Shown in pieces: positions 1 to 8,235 of a stretch of 34,658 nt of DNA. Both the position numbers and the translations under genes were made by a program. This DNA is from Anaerolineae bacterium (GTDB lineage Bacteria; Chloroflexota; Anaerolineae; JAADDB01). The stretch spans positions 1 to 34,658 of the forward strand of contig JALWHQ010000439.1 of the NCBI GenBank assembly GCA_026983525.1, written 5' to 3'. Under the pieces are notes generated by a model. It did no database searches. It saw only the letters and a program-made list of their open reading frames with translations, and had not been told where the DNA came from. Each line of letters starts with the position of its first letter. The stretch's first letter is position 1.

Positions 1-587
1 TCAAGTTGGCGAAACCCAAAGGAATAAAGACGCTGTACGTCTCGAACGGGAACGCCACGCGCGAGGTGCTGGAGTACCTGCGTCCCTGGCTCGATGCCTA
101 CAAGATCGACCTGAAGACCATGAACCCCAAGCACTACCGAGAGTTGGGTGGGGTGTTGGATCGGGTGCTCGATGCAATTCGAATGGCCTGGGAGATGGGG
201 TTCTGGGTGGAAGTGGTTACCCTGGTCATCCCGGACTGGAACGATAGCGAAGCGGAATTGCGGGAGGCCGCGCGCCACATCGCGTCCGTATCTCCGGACA
301 TTCCCTGGCACGTCACGGCCTTCCATCCCGATTACAAGATGACCGACCGCGGGCGAACACCGGCGCGAACGATTCTGCGCGCGGTGGAAATCGGCAAGGA
401 GGAGGGGCTCCGCTACGTGTACGCGGGCAACCTGCCGGGCATGGTGGGCGGATATGAAAACACGTACTGCCCCAACTGTGGCGAACTGTTGGTGGAACGC
501 TACGGCTTTTACGTGATGAAGGACGTGCTCTCCGGCCGCGGACGCTGCCCCAAGTGCAACACACCCATCCCGGGCATCTGGAAATAA
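1..587 (+). CDS. amrS: AmmeMemoRadiSam-system radical SAM enzyme, C-terminal part (5' truncated by window)
   Basis: The reading frame is already open at the left edge and closes with TAA at 585-587, so only about the last 194 residues are present and the CxxxCxxC iron-sulfur motif lies outside. What remains matches the AmrS (PflA-like radical SAM) family: YKIDLKTMNPKHY, a VTLVIPDWNDSEAEL segment, the very characteristic WHVTAFHPDYKMTDRGRTP block, and a Gly-rich YVYAGNLPG. A C-terminal zinc-ribbon-like tail carries two Cys pairs (CPNCG and CPKCN) and ends in PGIWK. The family is a radical SAM protein usually encoded near Memo and AMMECR1 genes; its reaction is not firmly established. The next gene starts 19 nt downstream on the same strand, so co-transcription is likely. 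TTG at position 6 is an internal codon, not a start. Confidence 0.85.
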   Translation, partial: KLAKPKGIKTLYVSNGNATREVLEYLRPWLDAYKIDLKTMNPKHYRELGGVLDRVLDAIRMAWEMGFWVEVVTLVIPDWNDSEAELREAARHIASVSPDIPWHVTAFHPDYKMTDRGRTPARTILRAVEIGKEEGLRYVYAGNLPGMVGGYENTYCPNCGELLVERYGFYVMKDVLSGRGRCPKCNTPIPGIWK

Positions 588-606
588 GATGATTCAAAGG
601 TGAAAC

Positions 607-2070
607 ATGGCCTACAAAAGTCTGCAAGAGTTCGTACGACGTCTGGAGAAGGCGGGCGAACTGGTTCGCATCAAGGTGCCTGTAAGTGCGGAGTTGGAAA
701 TCACGGAGATCGCCGATCGGGTAATGAAATCTCCCCCAGAACGAAACAAAGCCCTCCTTTTTGAAAATGTGCGCGGGCATGATATGCCTGTGCTCATCAA
801 CATGTTCGGCTCCCCGCGGCGTATGGCCTGGGCCCTTGGCGTGGAGGACTTAGAGGATTTGCGCCATCGCCTGGCGAAACTGATCAAGCCCGAGGTGCCC
901 CAGGGCTGGTCGGACAAATTCCGCAAAGCCGCGGAACTCCTGCCGGTCCTCCGCTCTGTCGGCCCCAAAGTGGTGAGCAAGGCCGCGTGCCAGGAAATCG
1001 TCATCACAGACAATCCCTCCCTGGACGCTCTGCCTATCCTCAAGTGCTGGCCCAAGGACGGAGGACGCTACATCACCCTGCCCCAGGTGATCAGCCGCGA
1101 CCCGCGCACGGGCCGCCGCAACGTGGGCATGTACCGCCTGCAAGTGTTCGACGAGCGCACCCTGGGCATGCACTGGCAGATTCACAAGGGGGGCGCGGAG
1201 CACGAGCGGGTGGCCAAGGACATCGGCAAGACCATCATCCCCGTGGCCGTGGCCTTGGGCGGCGATCCGGCGGAAATCTGGGCCGCGTCCGCGCCCCTGC
1301 CGCCGGACATCGACGAGTACATGTTGGCCGGATGGCTGCGGGGCAAGCCCGTGGAACTGGTGAAGTGCGTCACCCAGCCATTGGAAGTTCCCGCGGACGC
1401 GGATATCGTCATCGAGGGCTATGTGGACGTGAGCGAGCAGCGCCTCGAAGGCCCCTTCGGCGACCACACCGGCTACTACACCCCGCCTGACCTCTATCCC
1501 GTCATGCACGTGACGGCCATCACCATGCGCCGCAATCCCATCTACCCCACCACCATCGTGGGCCGCCCGCCCATGGAGGACTACTGGATGGGCAAGGCCA
1601 CGGAGCGGCTCTTCCTGCCCCTGCTTCAACTCTTTCTGCCCGAAGTGCAGGACATGAACATGCCCGCGGAGGGGGTCTTCCACAACCTGCTCATCGTCAA
1701 GATGCGCAAGCGCTACCCCGGCCACGTACGCAAGGTCATCCACGGCATTTGGGGCCTGGGCTTGATGATGCTCACCAAGTGCATCGTAGTCGTGGACGAC
1801 TGGGTGGACGTGCACAATCTGAGCGAGGTGGCCTGGCAGGTGCTGGGGAACGTGGACTGGGCGCGCGACGTCGTCATCACCGAAGGGCCAGTCGACGCGC
1901 TGGACCACTCGTCCTACCGCCCGAACTTCGGCGGCAAGATCGGCATCGACGCCACGGCCAAGGACGAGCGCGACGGCTACACCCGCGGCTGGCCAGAACT
2001 CATCGAGATGTTGCCGGAAATCAAGGCCCTGGTGGACAGACGCTGGAAGGAATACGGGCTCGAGAGTTAA
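607..2070 (+). CDS. UbiD-family prenylated-FMN-dependent decarboxylase
   Basis: At 487 residues this is the normal length for UbiD enzymes, which use prenylated FMN to (de)carboxylate aromatic or unsaturated acids. Family landmarks seen are RNVGMYR (about 171-177, the metal and cofactor region), HKGG (193-196), ALGGDP (216-221), and the strongly conserved EGPFGDHTGYY (281-291), which carries catalytic acidic residues. The start is ATG at 607, with AAAGGTG about 5 nt upstream. It follows the amrS-like gene by 19 nt. In Chloroflexota such genes often serve quinone biosynthesis (UbiD or MqnL-type), but no ubiX or mqn gene is in the window, so the substrate is unknown. No frameshift or missing motif is apparent. 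Confidence 0.9.
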   Translation: MAYKSLQEFVRRLEKAGELVRIKVPVSAELEITEIADRVMKSPPERNKALLFENVRGHDMPVLINMFGSPRRMAWALGVEDLEDLRHRLAKLIKPEVPQGWSDKFRKAAELLPVLRSVGPKVVSKAACQEIVITDNPSLDALPILKCWPKDGGRYITLPQVISRDPRTGRRNVGMYRLQVFDERTLGMHWQIHKGGAEHERVAKDIGKTIIPVAVALGGDPAEIWAASAPLPPDIDEYMLAGWLRGKPVELVKCVTQPLEVPADADIVIEGYVDVSEQRLEGPFGDHTGYYTPPDLYPVMHVTAITMRRNPIYPTTIVGRPPMEDYWMGKATERLFLPLLQLFLPEVQDMNMPAEGVFHNLLIVKMRKRYPGHVRKVIHGIWGLGLMMLTKCIVVVDDWVDVHNLSEVAWQVLGNVDWARDVVITEGPVDALDHSSYRPNFGGKIGIDATAKDERDGYTRGWPELIEMLPEIKALVDRRWKEYGLES

Positions 2071-2220
2071 AGGTTGAAGGGTGAAGGGTGAAGGTTGCAT
2101 CCGTTGATTTTGTGGTTGGGTTGTCGATAGGTATCAGGTATTGGGTACTGGGTATCGGGTATCGGGTATCGGGTATCGGGTATCTTCAACTTTTAACCTT
2201 TAACTTGTAACCTGTAACCC
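2066..2220. repeat. Composite heptanucleotide repeat with inverted outer arms
   Basis: The spacer after the UbiD-family gene is built from three 7-bp repeat blocks. 2066-2096 has GGTTGAA/GGGTGAA units. 2131-2185 has GGTATCG/GGTATTG units, about seven in tandem and the last ones identical. 2184-2220 has TTTAACC/TGTAACC units. The outer blocks are roughly reverse complements (TTAAAGGTT on the left, AACCTTTAA on the right), so the whole could form a large arm-loop structure. The right block ends immediately before the start codon of the next gene, so it also supplies that gene's leader. No protein-like reading frame is seen in it. Confidence 0.8.
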
Positions 2221-2221
2221 T

Positions 2222-2845
2222 ATGACCATGAGAAACCGCATCGTCCTCACAACCCTCTTCGGTGGCGCGCTGGTGCTGGCCGGGCTCTGGCTGAGCCAAT
2301 ATTCGCGCATCTATCGGGATGTCGAGGAGGTCCCCGAAGCGCCGGTGGCCATCGTGTTTGGTGCCGCGGTGTACCCTGGGGGACGGCCCAGCCCTGTGTT
2401 GGCGGACAGGGTGGCCGCGGCAGCGGAGTTGTACCGCGCGGGCAAAGTACGCAAACTCCTGCTCAGCGGGGACAACCGAACGCTGAACTACAACGAGCCG
2501 GGGGCTATGCTGGCGTATGCTCGCACCCTTGGGGTGCCCGACGATGCCCTCCAGCCCGATTATGGGGGACGACGCACTTATGACACGTGCTACCGCGCCC
2601 GCCACATCTTCCAGGTGAAGCGAGCCATCCTGGTCACCCAGGCCTTCCACCTGCCCCGCGCGCTCCTCACCTGTCGCGCCCTGGGCATCGACGCGGTAGG
2701 CTACGCGGCAGACCGCCGGGTGTATCCGCCCAACGAGATAGTGTGGTGGTACATTCGCGAGGGCCTGGCCCTAACACGCGCCCTGGTCGACATCACACTG
2801 CGGCGGGAACCGCCCGTCATGGGAGAGCCGATTCCGCTTTTCTGA
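2222..2845 (+). CDS. SanA/YdcF-like DUF218 membrane-anchored protein
   Basis: The 207-residue protein has an N-terminal signal-anchor helix (about residues 8-25) and a DUF218 domain. Recognisable family segments are [21 protein letters not shown] (about 43-63, the glycine-rich first strand), LLLSGDN (79-85), [16 protein letters not shown], and [20 protein letters not shown] (around 136-155, with the conserved Gln-Ala-Phe-His). E. coli SanA affects envelope permeability to vancomycin; the biochemical role of the family is not settled. ATG at 2222 is used; ATG at 2228 is equally possible because the leader is repeat DNA without a clear Shine-Dalgarno. The gene is convergent with the aspartokinase gene. 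Confidence 0.85.
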   Translation: MTMRNRIVLTTLFGGALVLAGLWLSQYSRIYRDVEEVPEAPVAIVFGAAVYPGGRPSPVLADRVAAAAELYRAGKVRKLLLSGDNRTLNYNEPGAMLAYARTLGVPDDALQPDYGGRRTYDTCYRARHIFQVKRAILVTQAFHLPRALLTCRALGIDAVGYAADRRVYPPNEIVWWYIREGLALTRALVDITLRREPPVMGEPIPLF

Positions 2846-2924
2846 TACGTGATGCGTGATACGTGATGCGTGATGTGGTAGCAGCAAGTTTACGCATTAC
2901 GCATTACGCATCACATATCACGTC
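2846..2924. repeat. Inverted heptamer repeat between convergent genes (possible bidirectional terminator)
   Basis: Left arm units are ACGTGATGCGTGAT, repeated. The right arm is TTACGCATTACGCATTACGC followed by ATCACATATCACG. The arms are imperfect reverse complements around a short GTGGTAGCAGCAAG centre, so a long hairpin can form. The element fills almost the whole gap between the 3' ends of the DUF218 gene and the aspartokinase gene. Its location suits a bidirectional transcription stop, but there is no U-tract, so that role is inference. Confidence 0.75.
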
Positions 2925-2925
2925 C

Positions 2926-4365
2926 CTACGCTTCCGCCATCGCGGGGGCCCAGAGTTCCTCCACCCGATGCAACTCGAACGCGTCGTGGATGCGGCGCAC
3001 GGCCTCGTCGGCCTGGGTTGTGGCGACGACCAGGGAGATGTTCACCTCGCTCGACCCCTGGGCAATGGCGATCACGTTGATGCTCGCTTCCCCTAAAGCG
3101 CCGAACACGCGCGCGGCAATGCCCGGGGTTCCTCGCATGGCTTGCCCCACTACGGCGATGATCACGATGTCGTCCAGACTCCAGATGTGGTCGATGAACC
3201 CACGGCGCAGTTCCCGCTCCAATTCCTCATTCAGGGATTCCACGACGCGCGGCACGTCCTTGGCCGGGATGACGAAGCAGATGCTCTGCTCGGACGAGGC
3301 CTGGGAGATCATGAGCACGCTGACGCCTGTACGCGCTACCGCGCTGAAGGTGCGCGCGGCGATACCGGGCACCCCCATCATGCCCCGCCCTTCCACCGTG
3401 ATCAAGGCCAGGTTGCGGATGGCGGTAATGGCCTTCACAGGGGTGCGCACCGGCGCCGGCTCTTTGACGATGCGCGTGTTCGGGCCGTCCGGGTCGAATG
3501 TGTTGAGCACGCGGATGGGGATGTTCCGTTCAATGGCGGGGAGAATGGTCTTCGGGTGCAGGACCTTGGCCCCGAAGTAGGCGAGTTCCGCGGCTTCCAC
3601 GTAGGAGAGTTCGGGCAGGGTGCGCGCGTTGGGCACGATGCGCGGGTCCGCGGTGAGGATGCCGTTCACGTCCGTCCAGATCTGTACCTCGTCCGCGCCC
3701 AGGCACGCGCCCAGGATGGCCGCGGAGTAGTCCGAGCCGCCGCGGCCCAGGGTCGTGGTAATGCCATCTCGCGTGGCGGCGATGAAGCCCGTCACCACCG
3801 GGACCTTGCCCGCTTCCAGTAAAGAACGCAGGTGCTGTTCCACGCGCGGGCAGGTTTCCTCCAGAATCGGATTGGCAGCGCCGAAGGTATCGTCGGTGAC
3901 GATGATCTCCCGCGCGTCAACGGCCTCAGCGTCCACGCCGTGATGACGCAACACCGCGGCAAGAAGGGGCGCGGCCATTTGTTCCCCCAGGCTGGAAACG
4001 ACGTCCAAGCCGCGCGGGGTCAACTCGCCCAGCACGTAGATGCTCTGGCACAAGCGCTCGAACTCGCGCAGTTTCTCGTCCAGGAGACGCCCCAAGGCCG
4101 CGCGCTCCACGCCGTCCTCGATGAGTTGACCGGCCACGATCTGGTGCTTGACCAGCAACTCGTTGCGCGCGTCGCGGTACGGGGTCTCATCCCCTGCGGC
4201 CGCGGCTTTGGCCGCGTTGATTAGCGTGTCGGTGACCCCGGACATGGCGCTGGTCACCACGACGACATTACCGTCCTCCTCCTTTGCCCGGGCCACGATG
4301 CCGGCCACCCGAGCAAAGGCCTCAGCAGAACCAACCGATGTGCCTCCAAATTTCAGTATGCGCAT
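2926..4365 (-). CDS. lysC: Aspartate kinase with C-terminal ACT domains
   Basis: Aspartokinase phosphorylates L-aspartate, the first step to lysine, threonine and methionine. The 480-residue protein begins MRILKFGGTSVGS (ATP-binding KFGGTS), followed by SAMSGVTDTLI, GLDVVSSLGE, the GRGGSDYSAAILGACLGAD substrate block, IWTDVNGILTADPRIV, and FGAKVLHPKT. Two ACT regulatory domains follow (about 320-460, with LITVEGRGMMGVPGIAART and IIAVVGQAMRGTPGIAARV), which implies end-product feedback. The start at 4365 is preferred over upstream TTG codons because GGGAG lies 9 nt before it and family homology begins there. It lies 92 nt downstream of cystathionine gamma-synthase on the same strand and may share the SAM-riboswitch-controlled transcript. 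Confidence 0.93.
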   Translation of the reverse strand: MRILKFGGTSVGSAEAFARVAGIVARAKEEDGNVVVVTSAMSGVTDTLINAAKAAAAGDETPYRDARNELLVKHQIVAGQLIEDGVERAALGRLLDEKLREFERLCQSIYVLGELTPRGLDVVSSLGEQMAAPLLAAVLRHHGVDAEAVDAREIIVTDDTFGAANPILEETCPRVEQHLRSLLEAGKVPVVTGFIAATRDGITTTLGRGGSDYSAAILGACLGADEVQIWTDVNGILTADPRIVPNARTLPELSYVEAAELAYFGAKVLHPKTILPAIERNIPIRVLNTFDPDGPNTRIVKEPAPVRTPVKAITAIRNLALITVEGRGMMGVPGIAARTFSAVARTGVSVLMISQASSEQSICFVIPAKDVPRVVESLNEELERELRRGFIDHIWSLDDIVIIAVVGQAMRGTPGIAARVFGALGEASINVIAIAQGSSEVNISLVVATTQADEAVRRIHDAFELHRVEELWAPAMAEA

Positions 4366-4393
4366 ATGAATGTTCTCCCAAGAGTGGCTATAG

Positions 4394-4450
4394 TCTCTAA
4401 TCTCCAATCTCCAATCTCTAATCTCGAAACTGGAGATTGGAGATTAGAGA
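4394..4450. repeat. Perfect 20-bp inverted repeat built of GATTGGA/GATTAGA heptamers
   Basis: 4394-4413 and 4431-4450 are exact 20-bp reverse complements separated by 17 nt. The arms are made of 7-bp units (TCTAATC, TCCAATC and their complements). The element sits between the cystathionine gamma-synthase and lysC coding regions, so an mRNA spanning both genes would carry a 20-bp hairpin there. It could attenuate read-through or protect the upstream message; neither is shown by the sequence. Confidence 0.9.
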
Positions 4451-4457
4451 TCAATTT

Positions 4458-5699
4458 TCATATTCGCTCCAACGCCTGCTCCAAGTCCGCGATCAAATCC
4501 TCCGTGTCCTCGATCCCCACCGAGAGGCGGACGAGTTGGTCGGTGATGCCCAGGGCCAGGCGGTCTTCGGGATCCATCTCGTAGTAACTCATGATGGCGG
4601 GCTGTTCCACCAGACTTTCCACACCGCCCAGGCTGGGCGCAATGCGCGGAATGCGCAGCGCGTCCACGAATCGGCGGGTCTCCTCGTCCGTACCCTTGAT
4701 CTCGAAGGATACCACACCCCCGAACCCACGCATATATCGGCGCGCGATATCGTGATGGGGATGCGAGGAGAGGCCGGGGTACCACACGCGCCGCACTTTG
4801 GGATGCTCCTCGAGGAAACGGGCAATGGCCAGGGCGCTGGCGTTCTGTCGCTCCACGCGCAGGGCCAGGGTCTTCAGGCCCCTGAGAATGAGATACGCCG
4901 CGCTTGGATCGACCACGGCGCCAAACATGGCCTGGGCCTCGCGCAAGGGCACAGTAAGATCCCCGCGGCCGACCACCACACCGGCAAGCAAGTCGTTATG
5001 CCCGGCCAGGTACTTGGTCACGCTATGAATGACCAGATCCACCCCGTAAGCGAGGGGCTTAAGGTTGTAGGGAGTGGCAAAGGTGCTGTCGATGATGGTA
5101 CGCACGTTGTGGCGCCGCGCAATGTCCACAAGACGTTCCAGGTCGAGCACGTAAAGGAAGGGGTTGGTGGGCGTCTCGGAGAAGATGTAGCGGGTGGTGG
5201 GGCCAATCGCGGCCTCGATGGCCGCGTAATCTCCCGGCGGGACGACACTCACGTCCACGCCCCAGCGCTTGAGGAAGGTGTTACAGAACGTCCGCGTGCG
5301 GCGGTACGCGTCCGCAGTGATGACCAGATGGTCGCCGGGGCGCAGGAGGATGAGGAGGGTCAGAGTCACCGCGGCCATGCCGGAGGAGAGCAGAACGGCA
5401 TCGTTTCCTTCGTCCAGAGCGGCGAGTTTTTCCTCGGCCGCGCGTACCGTGGGGTTGCCATATCGCCCGTACTCCTGGTGCAGGGGCTTATCCCAAAACA
5501 TGCGTTCGGCCATGAAGGATTCAAGCGCATCGGTATTGGGAAAGGCATAGGTGGACGTTTGCACAATGGGGGTCGTGACACTTCCATAGGGGTTCTGGCG
5601 CGGCTCACCCGCGTGCACCGCCTGGGTGCTCGGCCCGGGCCGCCTACACTCCCCTACCTGAAATTCTCGCTTGGCCTGGACATCTGTCCCTTGAAACAT
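4458..5699 (-). CDS. metB: Cystathionine gamma-synthase-type PLP enzyme (Cys/Met metabolism family)
   Basis: The 413-residue fold-type I PLP enzyme has the family's YGRYGNPT (77-84), SSGMAA (105-110), ETPTNP (175-180), IIDSTFATP (D204 contacts the pyridine nitrogen) and [11 protein letters not shown], with K229 the Schiff-base lysine. Synthases make cystathionine from an activated homoserine and cysteine; a related lyase or O-acyl-homoserine sulfhydrylase cannot be excluded from sequence alone. An upstream SAM-I riboswitch strongly supports a methionine-biosynthetic role. ATG at 5699 is preceded by GGAGGGC 7 nt away; that ribosome site lies in a hairpin. The first about 25 residues are variable. 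Confidence 0.88.
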   Translation of the reverse strand: MFQGTDVQAKREFQVGECRRPGPSTQAVHAGEPRQNPYGSVTTPIVQTSTYAFPNTDALESFMAERMFWDKPLHQEYGRYGNPTVRAAEEKLAALDEGNDAVLLSSGMAAVTLTLLILLRPGDHLVITADAYRRTRTFCNTFLKRWGVDVSVVPPGDYAAIEAAIGPTTRYIFSETPTNPFLYVLDLERLVDIARRHNVRTIIDSTFATPYNLKPLAYGVDLVIHSVTKYLAGHNDLLAGVVVGRGDLTVPLREAQAMFGAVVDPSAAYLILRGLKTLALRVERQNASALAIARFLEEHPKVRRVWYPGLSSHPHHDIARRYMRGFGGVVSFEIKGTDEETRRFVDALRIPRIAPSLGGVESLVEQPAIMSYYEMDPEDRLALGITDQLVRLSVGIEDTEDLIADLEQALERI

Positions 5700-5701
5700 T
5701 A

Positions 5702-5736
5702 AAGCCCTCCTCTCGGCTTTGGCGAGGGGAAGGGCT
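5702..5736 (-). promoter_or_regulatory. Hairpin masking the metB ribosome-binding site
   Basis: On the mRNA, AGCCCU (5736-5731) can pair with AGGGCU (5707-5702), and an inner CCCCUCG can pair, with one mismatch, with CGAGAGG. The Shine-Dalgarno GGAGGG of metB is in the 3' strand of this stem. This would lower translation unless opened, a second level below the terminator. The pairing is read by eye and not energy-scored. Confidence 0.5.
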
Positions 5737-5744
5737 CCGGCAAT

Positions 5745-5769
5745 AAAAAAGCCTCTTTCTGGAAGAGGC
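5745..5769 (-). terminator. Intrinsic terminator of the SAM riboswitch
   Basis: The minus-strand RNA has GCCUCUU, a 5-nt loop, AAGAGGC, then UUUUUU: a clean intrinsic terminator between aptamer and metB. Its 5' arm contains UCUUCCAGA (5766-5758), which is the exact 9-nt complement of UCUGGAAGA at 5807-5799 at the 3' side of the aptamer. That gives mutually exclusive terminator and antiterminator folds. Confidence 0.9.
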
Positions 5770-5792
5770 CTGTCAACACGTGTGCTGACCTG

Positions 5793-5961
<169 letters not shown>

Positions 5962-5989
5962 CGGCAGTGCCTATTCGATTTTGGGGGGT

Positions 5990-6017
5990 ATCATACTTGG
6001 TTTCGAGGATTTGTCAA
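5990..6017 (-). promoter_or_regulatory. Sigma-70-type promoter of the riboswitch transcript
   Basis: TTGACA at 6017-6012 and TATGAT at 5995-5990 are separated by 16 nt on the minus strand. The predicted transcript start near 5982 lies about 20 nt before the first base of the SAM-I aptamer, which is the expected arrangement. Confidence 0.75.
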
Positions 6018-6244
6018 ATGCGCTTCATAAAAATTTTCGTCCAAGTCCTATGTGTATGGACATTGGCTCCTGGGATTCTTACTAGCTTTCAGCATGACGT
6101 GGATAGTTCCTGTATGGTCATCATTCTGTCTATCCCGATGATACAGGTAGAGGCGTTCCTTATCGACCTTGGGGAGTTCCTATCCACTTGGCAGCATCGG
6201 TGGTATCATTATGGTGAAACTTTTTCATCAAAGAGGAGTAGAAA
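6018..6244. other. Divergent intergenic region, no gene seen
   Basis: AT-richer spacer between the riboswitch promoter (minus) and the small membrane-protein gene (plus). A frame through 5967-6341 is open but has no ribosome site and runs into the strongly supported downstream gene, so it is not called. A plus-strand promoter for the next gene must lie here; TTGGCA at about 6189 is a weak candidate without a convincing -10. Confidence 0.5.
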
Positions 6245-6427
6245 ATGCCAACGAAACAACCGAACTACAAGCAAAAAATCAGCGCCATCCTCAACATCAT
6301 TGCCGGTATCCTGTTCCTCGCCGCCGCCTTTCATCTGTTGACAGGACAAAGCGGCATCGACTGGTTGTCACTCATCGCGGGGGTGATCTTCGTAGCCGGT
6401 GGCTTGTGGGGCCTGTGGAAATTATGA
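6245..6427 (+). CDS. Small two-helix membrane protein, unknown function
   Basis: This 60-residue protein has a lysine-rich N-terminus followed by two hydrophobic helices (about 13-31 and 40-58: IAGILFLAAAFHLL and LIAGVIFVAGGLWGL). A strong AAAGAGGAG lies 7 nt before ATG, which is why it is called despite its size. Basic N-terminus and positive-inside reasoning would put both ends in the cytoplasm. The next gene, another tiny membrane protein, starts 49 nt downstream. No family is recognised. Confidence 0.7.
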   Translation: MPTKQPNYKQKISAILNIIAGILFLAAAFHLLTGQSGIDWLSLIAGVIFVAGGLWGLWKL

Positions 6428-6476
6428 TGGAAGCCCATCTCTCCCTACAAACGCGAACCGGAGGAGGATGATGCCC

Positions 6477-6635
6477 ATGTTGGGGACTTATGAAGTGGCG
6501 ATACTCGCGCTGCTCCTTTGTGGATTGGGCCTTGTGCCACTGGTCGCGCTGTTCTGGCTGGTACGCGAAGTACGCCGCCTTCGTCAGCGCTTACAGGATC
6601 TCGAAGTCGCCCTTCGGCACCATGAAGAGAAGTAA
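6477..6635 (+). CDS. Small single-helix membrane protein with coiled-coil tail
   Basis: The product has 52 residues when started at ATG 6477, which has GGAGG 9 nt upstream; ATG codons at 6468 and 6471 are too close to that site. It begins MLGTYEVAILALLL, a transmembrane helix to about residue 27, followed by a charged helical segment (REVRRLRQRLQDLEVALRHHEEK) of short coiled-coil type. The layout resembles small membrane scaffold or LapA-like proteins but no specific homology is claimed. It probably shares a transcript with the gene at 6245. Confidence 0.6.
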   Translation: MLGTYEVAILALLLCGLGLVPLVALFWLVREVRRLRQRLQDLEVALRHHEEK

Positions 6636-6653
6636 TGCGGCCCAAAATTCGCG

Positions 6654-6809
6654 TCAAGGCGAGGAGGACAGCACCGCAAGCAGCGCCTCCGGGAGGAGCA
6701 AGGCGAATTCACCCAGGAGGGCTGCACATATGGTCCGCCCGTTGGGTCTCTCCTATTCAGGGGCCAGGAGGCGACTGACGAAGAGGTTGGCGTGCAGCAA
6801 CACACGCAT
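6654..6809 (-). pseudogene. Decayed PIN-domain toxin gene (VapC-like)
   Basis: On the minus strand ATG at 6809 opens MRVLLHANLFVSRLLAPE, then a TAG stop (6755-6753). The same frame continues as NGRTICAALLGEF and ALLLPEALLAVLSSSP before TGA at 6656-6654. This is the order of a PIN ribonuclease N-terminus (MRVLLDANxFxSxLL..., xxLLLPEALLxEL), but the first catalytic Asp is His and two stops interrupt it. A short frame ending FVREVIEEMAHEDKMTFYEG stops 6 nt upstream at 6816, the place of a partner antitoxin; it has no start codon and overlaps nothing else called. The assignment rests on pattern recognition only. Confidence 0.55.
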
Positions 6810-6979
6810 GGGGGCTCAGCCTTCATAGAAGGTCATTTTGTCCTCGTGGGCCATCTCTTCGATGACTTCGCGCACGAAGCGGTTGGCCAGCGTTCCCGCC
6901 TTTGTAGGGGATGCGTGGGCACAAGGCTCGGTGCCATGAGGCGGTGAGCCTTTTCATTTGGAATAAGGAGGACGGCGCC

Positions 6980-7357
6980 ATGAAAGGGTACGTGTGGATG
7001 TGGTTCGAAGGAGACGAGGACGACCTGCGCGCGTTGGAGACTATTTTCGGCCCCCAACCCTTTGTGCGTCGCGTCATCAGACCCGACGGCACCGTCGTCA
7101 TTCGCGGAAGGGCACGCCTGTGGTCGGTAGACTGGCTGGAGCGGGTCGAACGTGGGGAAATCCAAACAGACCTTGCGCGTACAGAGGCCATCATCGCGTG
7201 GTTCTACGACGAGGGAGAAGTGGCGCTCATACGTCGCTGTCGTGAATTAGGGTTGGATGTACAACGGGCCCTGGAAATATATCGGACCCTCAAAGGAATG
7301 ACGGTGGAAGAGGCGCGTGCATGGTTGAATTCGGATAGGGAAAAGCCCAATACCTAA
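6980..7357 (+). CDS. Hypothetical cytoplasmic protein, 125 aa
   Basis: ATG at 6980 has AAGGAGG 7 nt upstream; an in-frame ATG at 6911 has none and would add a segment unlike coding sequence. The product starts MKGYVWMWFEGDEDDL, has an alternating beta-like first half (QPFVRRVIRPDGTVVIRGRARL) and a helical second half ending with a RELGLDVQRALEIYRTLKGM helix-turn pattern and EEARAWL. It has no signal or membrane segment. I do not recognise the family. It is convergent with the next gene, with only 6 nt between the stop codons. Confidence 0.75.
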   Translation: MKGYVWMWFEGDEDDLRALETIFGPQPFVRRVIRPDGTVVIRGRARLWSVDWLERVERGEIQTDLARTEAIIAWFYDEGEVALIRRCRELGLDVQRALEIYRTLKGMTVEEARAWLNSDREKPNT

Positions 7358-7363
7358 GAAAGG

Positions 7364-8095
7364 TTAATCCCCAGATGGGAAGAGGCCTCTTCGCGCTCGT
7401 AGCATCCGGTAGCCCTGTGCTGTGATAGCCCAACGAGGCCCTTCGTCCGTAGCAACCTCCATCACCGCTCCCCCTGCCTTCAGACGTTCCAGAATTTCGC
7501 GCACCCGCTCCAGGGGAAGGTCCGTGTCCACGGCAAGCCCGCTTAGGGAACGCAAGCGGTAGGGGCTGCCCACCAATGCCTCCAACACCCGACGAACATC
7601 TTCATCCAAAAGCTTCGCTTTTTCGGGTTGCACCGCCGCTACGCCTATTGCCCCCTCCACTCTTGGTTCTGGAGGTCCAATTTCAGGCTCTTTCAACATC
7701 TGAATGTAGCGCTCATGGAGCGTTATGTTCTTTTGTAGCGTTTTGATCTCCTGGTCGTGTTTCTGAAGATCTTGCAACAATCGCTGGGAAACAGAGGAGA
7801 TGAAGCGTTCCGCCCCGAGGCTGGCTGCAAGGGCTATGGCGAAGAGAAGGAAAAGGTTCTCCGACAATGACGTGCTTTTGTTGGGAGATAGTATATTATT
7901 CAACACCTCGCTCCGGGTGAAGGAGAGGAAGAGCGGCACCAGAAACGCGGCCGCCAGAGAGGTCAGGAAGAACCGTAGGAATGTTCTACAGGACAAGGGC
8001 TCCTCTGATCGGGAAGCAGTGCGCACCCATCTTACTAATCCACCAAGTAAGGCGGCACTCCCAAGAACCAAAATAACGTAGGCGGCTTGCCACAT
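7364..8095 (-). CDS. Membrane protein with coiled coil and C-terminal winged-helix-like domain
   Basis: The 243-residue protein, from an ATG with GGGAGG 6 nt upstream, has three hydrophobic segments (about 3-21, 42-60 and 78-93). A coiled coil follows (SQRLLQDLQKHDQEIKTLQKNITLHERYIQML), then a Pro/Glu linker and a C-terminal domain from about 160. There, DEDVRRVLEALVGSPYRLRSLSGLAVDTDLPLERVREILERLKAGGAV reads like a winged helix (helix-turn-helix plus the WAITAQGYRML wing). The domain could sense or bind nucleic acid at the membrane. It lies downstream of the propeller genes on the same strand, behind a palindrome. No family name can be given. Confidence 0.75.
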   Translation of the reverse strand: MWQAAYVILVLGSAALLGGLVRWVRTASRSEEPLSCRTFLRFFLTSLAAAFLVPLFLSFTRSEVLNNILSPNKSTSLSENLFLLFAIALAASLGAERFISSVSQRLLQDLQKHDQEIKTLQKNITLHERYIQMLKEPEIGPPEPRVEGAIGVAAVQPEKAKLLDEDVRRVLEALVGSPYRLRSLSGLAVDTDLPLERVREILERLKAGGAVMEVATDEGPRWAITAQGYRMLRARRGLFPSGD

Positions 8096-8235
8096 GAGGC
8101 ACCTCCCCAATGTAACGTCTATCCGTGACAAGGTATAGCAAATCGACGATAACAAAGTTGAAACAACAGGGGGGTGGCGTACTGACAAGTCCACATATGT
8201 TTACGGATAGTTGTGGAGAAAGGCCGGAGGGGAGG

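Noticed and set aside
850-2100. Long minus-strand open frame opposite the UbiD-family gene
   Set aside because: It is a high-GC mirror frame with His/Val/Asp-rich low-complexity translation and no family motifs; the plus-strand UbiD motifs are unambiguous.
5967-6341. 124-codon plus-strand frame before the small membrane-protein gene
   Set aside because: No ribosome site, overlaps a well-supported start at 6245, and starts between the riboswitch aptamer and its promoter.
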